NCBI RefSeq assembly: GCF_947507565.1
Contig: NC_089181.1
Location: 2,241,614 to 2,305,613, forward strand
Source: Oscarella lobularis
Lineage: Eukaryota > Porifera > Homoscleromorpha > Homosclerophorida > Oscarellidae
DNA: 64,000 nt
Reading direction: 5' to 3'
In this document: one piece after another, positions 10,901 to 22,234 of the stretch
How positions within the stretch are numbered: position 1 is the stretch's first letter
How the letters are laid out: each line of letters opens with the position of its first letter
Notes under the pieces: generated by a model
What the model was told of the DNA's origin: nothing
Databases searched by the model: none
What the model saw: only the letters and a program-made list of their open reading frames with translations
Translations under genes and position numbers: made by a program

Positions 10901-12023
10901 GACATCATTTGTCTCTTTTTAGCGATCCCGTGTGGTGCTGTTCGATGAGCCGATGCGGAAGATACGTTTTTAGCGGCAGTTCGGATATGACGATATGCCG
11001 ATGGTTGTTGCCGTCTGAAGACTGCGACCCCTTTGGGCCTTACGGTGCGATCGACGCGCACTCTTTCGTTCTCTTGCGCGTGACAACGTTTTTTTTTCTT
11101 CTTCTTCTTCTTTAGGATCATGCCACGAATTGACTGACGACTTTCGCGTTGTCATGAAAGGACACACCGATTCCGTGTGGGGTCTGGCGAGCATTGGGCC
11201 GTCCCAATCGGACGAAGTCGTCGCGTCGTGCTCCGCCGACGGAACGTGTCGGCTTTGGAAGCCCGCGGAATCGGCGCAACCCCTCGCAACAATTGTTGCG
11301 ACGGAAGGTAGAGGAGATATTGGCTACGCGCGGAGCGTGGAAGTGATCGGGTTTTTTTTTCAGGTCAACCCACGTCAATTGATGCCGTACCAACCGAGCC
11401 GAATCACTGCGTTCTGGGTCATAGCTCCGGTCGCGCGGTTGTCCTCGACGTTGAACGTCAGCAACCGGTTGTTACGTGCGACGGGTCAAGTGGTATGGAG
11501 AGAGAAAAGAAATAGGGGGAGAGTGAGACGTGCTATTTAGATCTTCCCGGTCTTCAGCAGATTAACCGAATAGCTAGTCATCCGACTCTGCCTATCACAA
11601 TCACTGCGCACGAAGATAGACACATGAGATTTTTTGATAATAAATCAGGTTAGATTTTTGCATCCGCACTCGTCCTCGTTTTTTTTTTGTGACGTGGCTT
11701 GGCTTTTTAGGCGAGCAAATTCACTCTATGGTAGCTCACATGGAAGGCGTCACTTGCGTGTCCGTCGATCCGAATGGCCTGTTTCTCGTCTCAGGGAGTA
11801 AGTCGTCGCCAAGAGATAGACGAAATTTGTCCGAGAATTGCTTTACTTTGAAGGTCACGACTGCTCGTTGCGCGTGTGGAATTATGAAACGAAAACGTGC
11901 GTCCAGGAGATGACGTCGCATCGGAAGAAGTTCGAGGAGTCGATCTGCGATGTGACGTTTCACGGTGCCAAGCCGATGATAGCGAGCGCCGGAGCTGATG
12001 CCATTGTCAAGGTTTTTATGTGA
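7996..12023 (+). CDS. STRN: Striatin family scaffold (STRIPAK B''' subunit)
   Basis: Eighteen exons, all consistent in phase, give about 914 residues: 7996-8178, 8237-8340, 8504-8589, 8653-8743, 8906-9265, 9323-9531, 9593-9724, 9776-9886, 9945-10378, 10426-10487, 10539-10655, 10710-10757, 10923-11044, 11116-11307, 11364-11492, 11541-11648, 11711-11797, 11854-12023. The N-terminus has the striatin block HFLQHEWARFERER and RIKMLEYAL (caveolin-binding and coiled-coil region that binds PP2A-A), then LQEVGYTDSLISVRSGRVRSLL. The middle is acidic (Asp/Glu run) and low complexity. The C-terminal half is a WD40 propeller containing HFDGVRSLAFHP, GHTDSVWGLAS, SHPTLPITITAHEDRH, VDPNGLFLVSGSHDCSLRVWN and a final ASAGADAIVKVFM. 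Intron 1 has a GC donor. Striatin tethers PP2A to Mob and GCK kinases, acting in Hippo and cytoskeletal control. Confidence 0.95.
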
Positions 12024-12225
12024 TTCAGTGGAGCGCCCGCCACCTCTATTGCCTCACGTTTCCCCTCCTCCGCTGTAGTCGTAGCGTACAAACGATTACG
12101 TAGTTTTATTTATCAGCAATCAAGTGGCCTTAACTGCGTACAAAATTTTTGAGTTTTTGTGACCAGAACTGAGAGAACCGCGCCTGAACGCATCTCCCGC
12201 GATAGCGCGCGTCCGAATAACAACA

Positions 12226-15200
12226 ATGGCCACGACGGCGCTTCAACAGGAAGTTTTCTCGCCAGAACGCGAACGTCTCGTCGGTCTTGTCTTAGTTATG
12301 ACAGGCGGAGGACGCAAAAGAAAGCAGTCGTACCTTTGCGTGACAGGTCGAGACGTCGATCGCTACTCCTGAAAAGAAAAGAGACCTCGTTTTTTTCCTC
12401 GCAGTATCGAGCGATCACGCGCAGCAAGCGTACATCCACAAAGTGAAAAAGCCGTCCGAGAAAGAGCCGTATAAGAAGAAGACGTCGTGGAAGCTGCAGG
12501 ATCTTCGCGAAGTCGACGGCAAAGATCCGAGTCCCGTGAGTCGTTTTAGAAACAGGAATTCTCCGATTAGGCAGGCCCTCTCGTAGGAAAACTGCGATTT
12601 CGATCTCCGATTCGATAAGGTGTACAAGTGGACGGCGGCTCGAGCGAGCGAAAAGAAAGCTTTTGTTCTCTGCTTGTGGAAGGTGGGGTGGGGGGAAGAT
12701 TCGATCGTCTGTTCGTGGAATGTTTTCTTTTTTCGTCGTTATAAGCTTTGCCACAAATTATTGGGAAAGGGGAAAAAACCGGAGTTCGTCAATGTCAACA
12801 AACAGAAACTGGAAGGTTAGCGGAGAGATAAGCCTCTAATCAATCATTGATTCTAATTCCCATTGTAGAGCAGCTAAAAACGTTTGATCCGTCGCGTTTT
12901 GGAGCGACGGTGACTCCTGCGGGTATCGGTGTAATAAAAAAAATAGATATGACTTGAGACTGATTCTCCTTTGAAGTTGTCGAAGAAGAGTACCAGGAAT
13001 TGACTCCGAAAGAGGAGGCCGACTTGGAACGTATATTGACGACGTGCAACTCGTCGATAGGCAACGCCGAGGCGTTTACGGACACCCTGGTCGAGCAGCT
13101 AGATGAACTCGACATGGCAAGTCATTTGTTAAGAAGAAGAAAGAATCTTTGATCATCTGATAGGCAAATCGAACAGCCATACTGAAGTCGGAGAACGAAG
13201 TGGACGCCTTGCTGAAGACGATGGACTCCGCTCTGCAAGAATTAGACAAAGTCGATCACGAGATGGAGACCTACGATTGCTTATTGCAAGTAGGTGTTTC
13301 CGTGCGCGCAGAAACGTCGTCGTCGTAATCTTCGCGTTGTGCAACAGGACGTCCGAGAGGCCGTCGAAGAAATGGACGATAAGGACAAGCAGCTGCAGAT
13401 TGAGGACGAGAACTATAGGCGATTGTTGGAAGAAGTTCAGTCACTTGTGGTGAGGTTAACTATCGCTGGGTGCTGCGCTTTGATTAGTCTCGTTTCTTGG
13501 GTAGGATAAACTTGATATTGGGCTCGAGGCGGAAGAGCTCTTGCGACACGGGGACTTGAATAATCGAACGAGTCTCGAAAGGTGCACCGAAGCGGCGCTG
13601 GCGCTGCAAAGAGCGCGCAACGTCAAGCTTAGCCCAGGTAACGCCGACGACCATCAGGGAAAATTGCACTGGATATTTTTTGGTTGAAGGAATGAACATG
13701 CTGTCAGCCGTAATGCAACAGAAGCAGTCATTTAATCAGCTTGCTTGGGCTTTCATTAAACGCCTGTCGACCCATCTCACCGGTCAATTTACGAAACAGG
13801 TAACGTACTAAGGGGTGGTGCTATCGTATCTGTGACCGTTTTCGTTGGCAGGGAGACGACGGGATGGACGTCATGGGCCAGCGTCGAGCCAATCCTCATC
13901 TACTCGTACTGCGTTCTCACAACAGCTACCATCGCGAATTGTTGCCTTATTCGAAATTGATGGGCTGGCTCAGAGATGTCGATGCGCAGCAGTACGTTGA
14001 TCTTTACAAGGTAAAGAGACACTCGCCCCCTTTTGGGGTCTCTCTTGACGCGCTCTGCGTCATTCTAGGCGTACGTCAGCTTTCTCGGTAAAGTCTATGA
14101 GAAAGAAATCAAAGAATTCATGGAATCTGTCAAGCAATCTCTTCTGGGAAAATATCACGATCACAAGAAGGGTTAGTATAAGAAGATGAGCCCGCGTTTT
14201 TTCCCCCGTCTTTATCAACACGATTAAAGGTTTTAAGTTATCGATATCCAACGCTAGTCTCGTCAAGAGTGGCTCGCGCGAGAGTTTGCATTCAAGCGGT
14301 AATCGATCGTCCGCCGCGCCATCGGCTTCTCTGCTTGACCTGACGAGTCGATTTCGCGACAAGCACGACAGCGCGTCGCTTGGTCCTACTGCGAGTGCAG
14401 AAGAACGGCAGAAATTCGACAACGTCAGTCGTCTCAGTTTGCCATTGGGGACGAATTTTTGAGATTACTATCTTTAGGCTTTTGTTATGGTGCTCGAGCA
14501 GCTGGACCCGCTGTGTAAAGACGAGCAGGACTTTTGTACGGAATTCTTTGCTTTGAAAAGGGTGCAAACTGAATTTGTTCTCTCGAAAACCCGAGCCACG
14601 GTATGTTGCTTAGGAAACGGACGGCGGTGCCGATGCGAAGGACACTCCAGGTCAAGATAGTCCCGACAGTTATTGGGCCAGACGAAAGAAGTCGAGATCT
14701 GACAAATCGGCCAAGTACGCAAAATTCTTAACTCTGATCGTAGTACTGATCATATCGTTGGATTGCAGATCACCGGCGTCGGCGTTGACTTCAAAGTGAG
14801 TTTCAGAAAACGTTTGATGTGAAGCAAGCCGGTCGTTTTTTTTTCTAGGCGTATGATGGAAGAGATATTCTCGACTTTAGAGTTCGAACTTCAACGTCTC
14901 ATCGAGTTCGGCGACAAGTTGGACGGATTGTACGTCGACTTGAAAAAAATCGGTTCACCTTTGATAATGTCGTTCGTTTTCAGCAATTCCCTTTGCATGC
15001 TCGTTCGCGTTAGTCAGCACGTGAGATTGGGAAAGACAAGCGATGATCAAGCTCGCGCCTCCTATCTCAGTCTTTGCCTTGGAAAGCATCTTATCATCGT
15101 CAAACGCCTTTTTGATAATTTTGTGGTGGGGTTCATGCTGTGACCAGTGTTTTAAAATCGATACCTGTGATAGGCTGGCCGAGTTCGGTGGACTGAAGAG

Positions 15201-16236
15201 TTGAAAGTGCCCAAGAAGCACAAGTGTGGGATATTGCCATGTGTGACGAAATTTGAGGTTCGTTCATTGCATTCGTCAACTTAGGTGTGACCGTTTCTAT
15301 TTGTGTAGGAATTTGCAACGCAGGCCGAAGATATAATTCGCGGATCAGATCGTCGTGCCGACTTGGACAAAGCGTACAAAGCCCTGATGGACGCCACAGT
15401 CGGAGCAATCGATCGCATATCGGCTGATCACCAAAAAACGCCGTCGGATGTCATAGTATTCGGTAAGCTACAGGGAACTCCTCTCTCTCCTTCAATTGCG
15501 TTGCATTGTTATCTGACTAGAAAATTTTCATCATTTATCTGGTAGTCGTTCTCTTCGGAAAATGTGCCTCTTTTCAAAAAAAATCTTGTAGACATGTTGG
15601 CTCGGCTGAAGATTAGCTGTCTCGATGCGATTCGCGACCAGGCGAAGCAACAGTACAAAGTCCACGTGGACTCCTACGTGCGCACTTACTTGGGCAAACC
15701 GTTGGATAAACTGAGTGTAAGAGAGAGGACAATGACTCGGTTTTCCGCACGATTTTGTCTTTTTTTGTAGACGTTCATTGAAGGTATACAGAATCTTGTA
15801 GCATCTGGAGTGAAACATGAAGAGGTCGGCTATCAATTGGCTTTCAGCAAGGCCGAATTGAAAAAATTGATAAAGGAATATCCCGGCGAAAGGGTTCGCT
15901 TGATTTTCAATTTTTGGTTTCTAAGTAACTAGGCTTTGTTTATCGATTAGGTGAAGAGGGGCCTGGAGTTGCTGTATCGAAAGGCGGAGAAGCATCTGTG
16001 CGAAGAAGAGAACTTGTTACAGGTATTCTCTTTCCTCTTTCTTCACTTCCAATTTTTTGGCTTGATCATTTCCTATAAAGGTTGTCTGGCATTCGATGCA
16101 AGAAAAGTTTCTTTTGCATTATAAGGAATACGAGGAACTTGTGGAAAAGTGCTATCCAGGCTCTAAAATAATGCTGGAATTTAGTTTAGACGATTTGCTG
16201 TCGTACTTTTCTATGATTGCTCGACAGCATTATTAG
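12226..16236 (+). CDS. EXOC1: Exocyst complex component 1 (Sec3)
   Basis: Twenty-five exons in consistent phase give about 902 residues, the length of animal EXOC1 (~890). Boundaries: 12226-12346, 12405-12535, 12587-12682, 12746-12815, 12869-12922, 12977-13116, 13164-13289, 13348-13449, 13505-13637, 13690-13799, 13852-14010, 14069-14171, 14230-14423, 14478-14561, 14614-14714, 14769-14795, 14849-14929, 14984-15125, 15174-15257, 15309-15462, 15521-15541, 15592-15716, 15771-15893, 15951-16022, 16081-16236. The N-terminus matches the Sec3 PH-like lipid and Rho-binding domain ([30 protein letters not shown]). Coiled coils and the C-terminal helical rods follow: [54 protein letters not shown]. The complex tethers secretory vesicles at the plasma membrane. 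It contains a 21-nt exon, a 27-nt exon and one GC-AG intron (after 13116). Confidence 0.94.
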
Positions 16237-16398
16237 AAATAACAAACGCTAGTACACGACGCCTTTTTAGTAGGTTAATATCCGGGTACCGCGTTTTACT
16301 TACCGTTGTACATTTGAAAGAATATTTCCCGACCATCCAGAAAGGTCTGGATCGCGACGTCTCTAGAAATGATCTCTGCCTAACTTTATCGACATGCT

Positions 16399-19300
16399 AT
16401 GGACCGCGGATATCGTCTAACGTGTACGGAAATCGCGCTTGCCTTGACAACGATCGCGATTTGTGCGCTGGCGACGGCAAGTCCACGCCAAACGGTGATT
16501 GTCGACCGAAACACGGGTAGCCTTGTACCGAGAAATGCTCTCGAAGCCGGAAAAAGAAACTACAGCCTCTTGGCAATTCAAAACGATGTAAGTTGTTTGT
16601 CTTATATACGTAGAGCTCTGGTTGGGATAAACGCTACCTCTATCGCTAAATGCATGTCTAAGTAGAGTCTTGGACGCGATCTTCTTCTCGTTTCTGTGAG
16701 AGAATTGTCCGCCGGACCATCGTTGCCTTACCGACACGAAAACGTGACGATTTACCAGGACGTGCCATCTGTTGATCTCGAAACCATCTGTTCTCTTTTT
16801 GTACCGCATTCCTCGACGTCAAGTGGGATTCATTCTGTCGACAGCTGCAGTGACGATTTGAAGGACGAGGTCGATCTCTCTTGGTGCAGTTGCACGATAT
16901 TTGGCGTTGGAAAATGGGAGGATGAGGGGCACTCGTGCAATGACGTGGCTCTTCGCAATCGAACGGGAATTGTCGCTTGGAAAATCGATCTCCCGACGCT
17001 GAGCGGAGGATCTGTGCTGGAAATTAGCATCAATGATCCGAACTGCGAATGGGAAACAGAAAGGTGGAGTGAACGGCTAAAGCTTCGGAGTCATAGTCAT
17101 TGTCAATTAGGATTGTGTTAACTGAAAAGCCATTGCTCTGGGATTCCGTGGTAATTGGAAACGGCTCTAGAGGAAGTGTTTCCTTGGGTTCGAGATGCTT
17201 TGTCGTTGGATCGTTTGCAGCGTCGTGCTCGCTTCTCAATGCGACAGGGATTTTTTTCACTTTGAATGGCTTTCGCTCTGGGCTGCTTCTACAGGTTAAT
17301 GATATTGTTGTCTCTTTTATACGTGGAATACGTTTCTTGATAACTAGGCTGATTTGCTTGAACTTGGCGATCTGAATGCTGTGCAGATGATTGGGTTGAC
17401 AGACAGACTACTTATTACTACTACGGTATTTGATCCTACTCTCCAATTGACCTGGACTCATTTATGTTCAGACAGGGCTGTGGGAGTTGAGGAAAGACAA
17501 TGGCACAGGTTGGTACTATTGAAAACTTTCCTCTATGTAGAGTTTTGATGTAGCCGCAGATAGGCCTCATCGCCTTCTCAAACAGTCAATAGGGGAAATC
17601 ATTGTGCCGACTCAATCACTCGTTTCGAAAGTGGAGGTTTTACTCATATCCAGCAACAGGCGTCACGTATACAGAGGAGCAAGCTATTCGGGTACGAGGA
17701 ACGAACCCCAACCTAGGTGCATATGACAAGAGAGAAGTTTTGGTTCTAGGTGAACGTCTCAGGATCTATGAACTGAAGGGAAAACGAAACGAATCACTGT
17801 GCAATGTGGTGTCATCAGAGACTGGTCAGTTGTCGTCACACAGAGACATCGTCTTTATTTTTATATGATTGTGCTATACAGGGGGAGACTGCACTCTACT
17901 CTCACTAGCAACAAATCCACTCGATTCAGGTGGCGAAATCGTCGTCCTAACAAAAGCGCAGGTCGTCATAGTGCTGAAAGGCGAGCAAAAATTAATATTA
18001 TTAGACACGCGCGAATGACGTTGTTTTTTCTCAGAGACGTATCCGGGCGAGATTGAGGTGACGCACGCTCTTCGTATTCCCACGTGCATTGAAAGCAAGT
18101 TGTCTTCCTCGCGAGCTCAAAGTCGCGTCTCACTTGCTCTTAGGTCTTCGTCGGGAAAGTCCGACTCGCTGTCAGAACGACGAGAGGCGCGACGTCGACT
18201 TGCACTCGATTCAATTCGTCTCCTCCCTTTCTACGCACCTACTCGCTTGGGGTAACGTCTTGCTACTCAGGTATAAGGCGAAAGGAATCCTGAACTTTTG
18301 TTTGAAGTTTTTCCCTAGTCCTAATGCTGGGAGAACTTTCCACGCGATCAAATCGTTCGGAAATGTGTCTATAACGTCCGTGGCTACGTCTGAACAAGGC
18401 TACTACGCCGTCTATTTGAAGCACAGCAAAAGCGTAATGCGATCTCACGTTCAATCGTTTTCCTTGACCCAGTTTTTCTATCCCCAGCTATGGATCGGTC
18501 ACGCGTTCACTTCCACTCTTCATCACCTTCCGGCTTCGGTGGATAATAGCCTCTTCGGTTTCGATCTCTCGTCGCAATTCTACGCGGTGTCCTTCGAGCC
18601 GACTCTCGTCTCGTCTCAACGCTGCGTCAATAGGAGTCTCGTTCGCTACGACGAGGAGTTTCAAAACTCCTCGCGCGGTCCTCTCTGTCGACAGCGCGAA
18701 AGGTGCCGTCCGAATCCGTTCAGCTGCAGCGGAGGATATCAGATCGCCACTTTCTATCTGAAACGCGACGACGACGTCATTCGTCGACACGTGAACGTCG
18801 TCGCTCTGTCGAACGCAAGCGCGACGACGACGACGACGACGACGAATGTGACTGCTCCCAATGCAACAGCAAACGAAAATCGAACGCTCGTCGGCTCTAA
18901 TGGATCTTTCGTTGTCGGAGATCGGCAGAACGAAACCGCCGTGATAACGCTTTTGGATCAACTAAGGTACAGTGTAGTATACCTACGAGATGCCCCTATA
19001 ATGGATGATGCCTACCCTCCAAATCCCAATATTGGATGTTGCCCTCATTATCTATGAGTCATAGGCTCCTCAAAACCCCTTCATTGGATGTTGCCTCCTT
19101 TATTTATGAGTTATAGCCTCCTCCAAACCGGTGCCAAGAGGATACCTACGTTCATGAAGTTTAGCTTGTAGAGAATCGATGCTTTTGTACGACACTTCGA
19201 TATTTCTCGAAGCAAGTCGCTCCAGCATCCATCTCCGTGGGTTTCGAAAGACCAAGCGTGTATAGAAAAGTGGGATAGAGCGGCGATCTCGTACTAGCGG

Positions 19301-22203
19301 TGAACTACGAACTACTTGTAGGTGTGAGAAGAATGACATATTTGTGCGTGGGAGACCAAGAATCGCGATACTTTGGTCTTCTTCACGCAATTCAGTCGTT
19401 TCTTCTCCTAGTTGAAGTGAAAATGCACTTCTAAAGCGTTTCGATCGCGTCGATTCGACGGATCGTTCGTTTTAGGCGAGAAAACCGCAATGTGATCGGA
19501 AAATCGCGCTATTTTGGTGCTTTCGACGCGATTCGGCCGTTTCTCTTCCTAGGCTAGTAGATTGTTTGGTTATAGAACTTTTTTGATTCATGGGATCGAC
19601 CAATCTTTAGTTTTGGCCGAGAAAATCGCGAAAAAAAAACTAACCGCCATCCTCCCCGCCGCCGCCCCCGCCCACCACACCCATCTTAGCATATTTCACT
19701 GGGCACCGGCGCGCTGCGCCGGCGCCAAGTGAAATATGCTAAGATCCTAACTAATATAGAACTACGTTCGTGAACTTCGAAAGCGTAGTTCGTAGAAAAT
19801 CGATGCTTTCATTCGAAATTTCGATATTTCTCGAAGCTAGTCGCTCCAGCATCGATCTAAGTAGATTTCGAGGCACTAAGAATGTCTAGAAAAGCCATTG
19901 GAGCGGCGATCTCGTACTAGCAGTGAATTAGGTTCGAGAAGAACGCCATTTTGTGCGTGGGAGACCAAGAATCGCGATACTTTGGTCTTTTTCACGCAAT
20001 TCAGTCGTTTCTTCTCCTAGTTGAAGTGAAATGCACTTCTAAAGCGTTTCGGTCGCGTCGATTCGACGGATCGTTCGTTTTAGGCGAGAAAACCGTAATG
20101 TGATCGGAAAATCGCGCTATTTTGGTGCTTTCGACGCGATTCGGCCGTTTCTCTTCCTAGGCTAGTAGATTGTTTGGTTATAGAACTTTTTGATTCATGG
20201 GATCGACCAATCTTTAGTTTTGGCTGAGAAAATCGCGAAAAATCTAACCGCCATCCTCCCCGCCGCCGCCCCCGCCCACCACACCCATCTTAGCATATTT
20301 CACTGGGCACCGGCGCTACGCCGGCGCCAAGTGAAATATGCTAAGATCCTAACTAATATAGAACTACGCTCGTGAACTTCGAAAGCGTAGTTCGTAAAAA
20401 ATCGACGCTTTTGTTCAAAATTTCGAGATTTCTCGAAGCTCGTCGCTCCAGCATCGATCTAAGTAGATTTCGAGGCACTAAACGTGTCTAGAAAAGCCAT
20501 CAGAGCGGCGATTTATTGGATGTTCCCTCCTTTTTTATGAGTCATAGGCTCCTCCAACCCCTTTATTGCCCCTTTTATATACATGTATATGATTGATAGG
20601 CTGCTGTACACGTCAATAGTGTGTTGCTTGTACGTCTTTTTTGACAGATTCGAAACCCCTGTTTGGACGCTGCCTGTGCGTATTTTTCTCATGAAACGGC
20701 AGAAATGGCGTTTCGGCGTTTTGGTCAATTTAACCGGTGAGAAAGACGTTCGCATCTCAGATGTCATCGCGTACGTGCCTCCTTGCCCAGGAGACGAAAT
20801 TGATATTCGTCTGAATGCGTCGGCATCGACGCGTTCAGTGGTTCAGATCGACGTGGTGCGCCACGAAGTGAGCAACGGCTCTTACCTGTTCGAGGTGCTT
20901 AGATGTCTTTGGGGGAAAAAGAGGCTGCATACATATAACGACTTTTTTTTATCTAGATCGTTATTCGAGAAGCCGCCTTTCTACACCAAAAACAGCATCC
21001 TAGTGGCTATGGTCTCCTGACAACCGGCGTTCACGTTCAGGTAGACAACGTACGATCTTGAGGATGTCCCTGGCATCACATTTTGTCCAGGTGTGGGTTG
21101 AAAACTCCTCCTCCTCCTCCTCCTCCTCGTCATTTCTTCTCGTATGTATAAATATTTTCTTTATCGGCTCTCCTTCAGTCGATGTCGGTCGCTTTAGTGG
21201 AGCCAGTCTCTCGCAGTTCACGTGGGATGCCCCGGCGGCTTGTCATTGTCGTTTGACGCTATAGCGACGATTCTAACCGTCAACGAGAACTGGCCCGTTT
21301 GGTGCGACGTCGTCGACGTGCCCTGCTTTGATTTTAGAGCGCGTGCGTTTGGCGACTAGCGTTGCCCCCAGGACATTTTCTAATTGGCCTTTTTTTTGCG
21401 ATTAGGATTTAAACCCGTTTTTCGACTCAACGATGCTGTTTTGGGCACTACGTCGCCCTATGCGGAGCTCTACACTTTGAAGATTGTCGGACTAGGACGG
21501 GATAGAAGTAGCATTGAATATGTGAAAAATGAACGAGTGCAACGGTAAGACAGGAGCGACTCAGCGCATCGTATCGCCACTAAAAACTGTTCAGGTCGGT
21601 TTGGACAGCTGTCAATCAGACTGGAAACGATACGATATTTAGCGATGGGATGACGTAAGCGCGTGCGAATGGTGTCCTATAGTTCAATTTTCGATTTCTC
21701 TGTTTTTAGTTGGATGTGCGGTCCAGGCAGCTCTTGCTCAGACCTGAAGCCGAGCAATTTCTTCGAATCAGCCAAATTTTTTCTTCTTTTGGAATTCTCC
21801 AACAGGTGAAGATTGTTATTCAGTAGTGACACAAGCGAATCCTGACCACGTTAGGTTTATTGGAGATGACTACTGTCACTTCTCGTTCCAATTTCTTATT
21901 GAACTGCGCGTAATTCCCATGGGAACCGTCTCAATTATAACCGTTCTCTCAGTACGAAAAACGTTTTCGCGGAGCCCTTCCTTAGTCGACCAAACCCTCT
22001 TCTTTACTAGACTACCCTTGGAGCTGCATTTCTTTTGCTATTTCTCGGCTACGGCGTGACTCGTCCGGCGGTACATCGCTCAAGCAGGGCCTGCTTCACG
22101 GCAACGCTTGAATGCTTTGCCGGACAGGTTGATTGGTGGCGAAGGATGAGTTCTCGTGTTCGTCCGTCGCGTGCCGAGGACGCTGAATGGCCGACGACAC
22201 GTT
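16399..22203 (+). CDS. Unrecognised secreted/type I membrane glycoprotein, multi-exon
   Basis: I do not recognise this family. The start is an ATG followed by a good signal peptide (LALTTIAICALATAS). Exons with matching phase are 16399-16587, 16666-17063, 17111-17294, 17348-17508, 17564-17716, 17763-17824, 17882-17961, then less certain ones near 18037-18250, ~18320-18966, 20648-~20900, ~20957-21042, several between 21180 and 21800, ~21855-21909 and ~22012-22203. The ectodomain is Cys-containing and rich in N-x-S/T sites, with a Thr run (ACG repeats near 18820). The last exon encodes a hydrophobic stretch (LGAAFLLLFLGYGV) and a basic tail ending at TAG 22201-22203, which suggests a single-pass type I protein. 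Intron 18967-20647 contains the 600-bp tandem repeat. Which exons after 18.0 kb are real is uncertain; transcript evidence is needed. Confidence 0.5.
19683..19745. repeat. Near-perfect palindrome (hairpin) in repeat copy 1
   Basis: About 30-nt arms beginning ATCTTAGCATATTTCACT pair with the reverse complement ending at 19745. The inner arms are GC-rich (GGCACCGGCGC against GCGCCGGCGCC) and the loop is only a few bases. It is able to form a cruciform in DNA or a strong hairpin in RNA. Confidence 0.85.
20287..20347. repeat. Near-perfect palindrome (hairpin) in repeat copy 2
   Basis: Same palindrome as at 19683-19745, with the loop two bases shorter and a changed loop base. The stem arms are kept while loop bases differ. 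Confidence 0.85.
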
Positions 22204-22234
22204 AGTGATTGTTCTTCTGCAATGACCAACTCAC

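Larger units (their letters stand above)
19140..20516. repeat. ~600-bp tandem repeat, about 2.3 copies, intronic
   Basis: Matching landmarks recur every ~600-624 bp. 'TCGCTCCAGCATC' occurs near 19218, 19842 and 20442. 'TTGTGCGTGGGAGACCAAGA' occurs at 19342 and 19951. The palindromic segment starts at 19683 and 20287. The third copy is cut short at about 20516. The copies differ by small indels and substitutions, so the duplication is not brand new. No coding frame is evident. It could be a tandem-inserted MITE-like element or a satellite seed. Confidence 0.8.
19003..20600. repeat. 57-bp-type direct repeats flanking the 600-bp array
   Basis: A short unit containing 'ATTGGATGTTGCCTCC' and 'ATGAGTCATAGGCTCCTC' occurs about twice between 19003 and 19125 and again at about 20514-20570, immediately on both sides of the 600-bp tandem array. 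The layout reads as an array placed inside an older short tandem repeat, all within one intron. Confidence 0.6.

Noticed and set aside
22012..22080. Resemblance of 'FLGYGVTRP' to a helix of GPR107/TMEM87-type seven-helix proteins
   Set aside because: No other transmembrane helices follow; the frame ends within about 40 codons, so a single-pass protein fits better.
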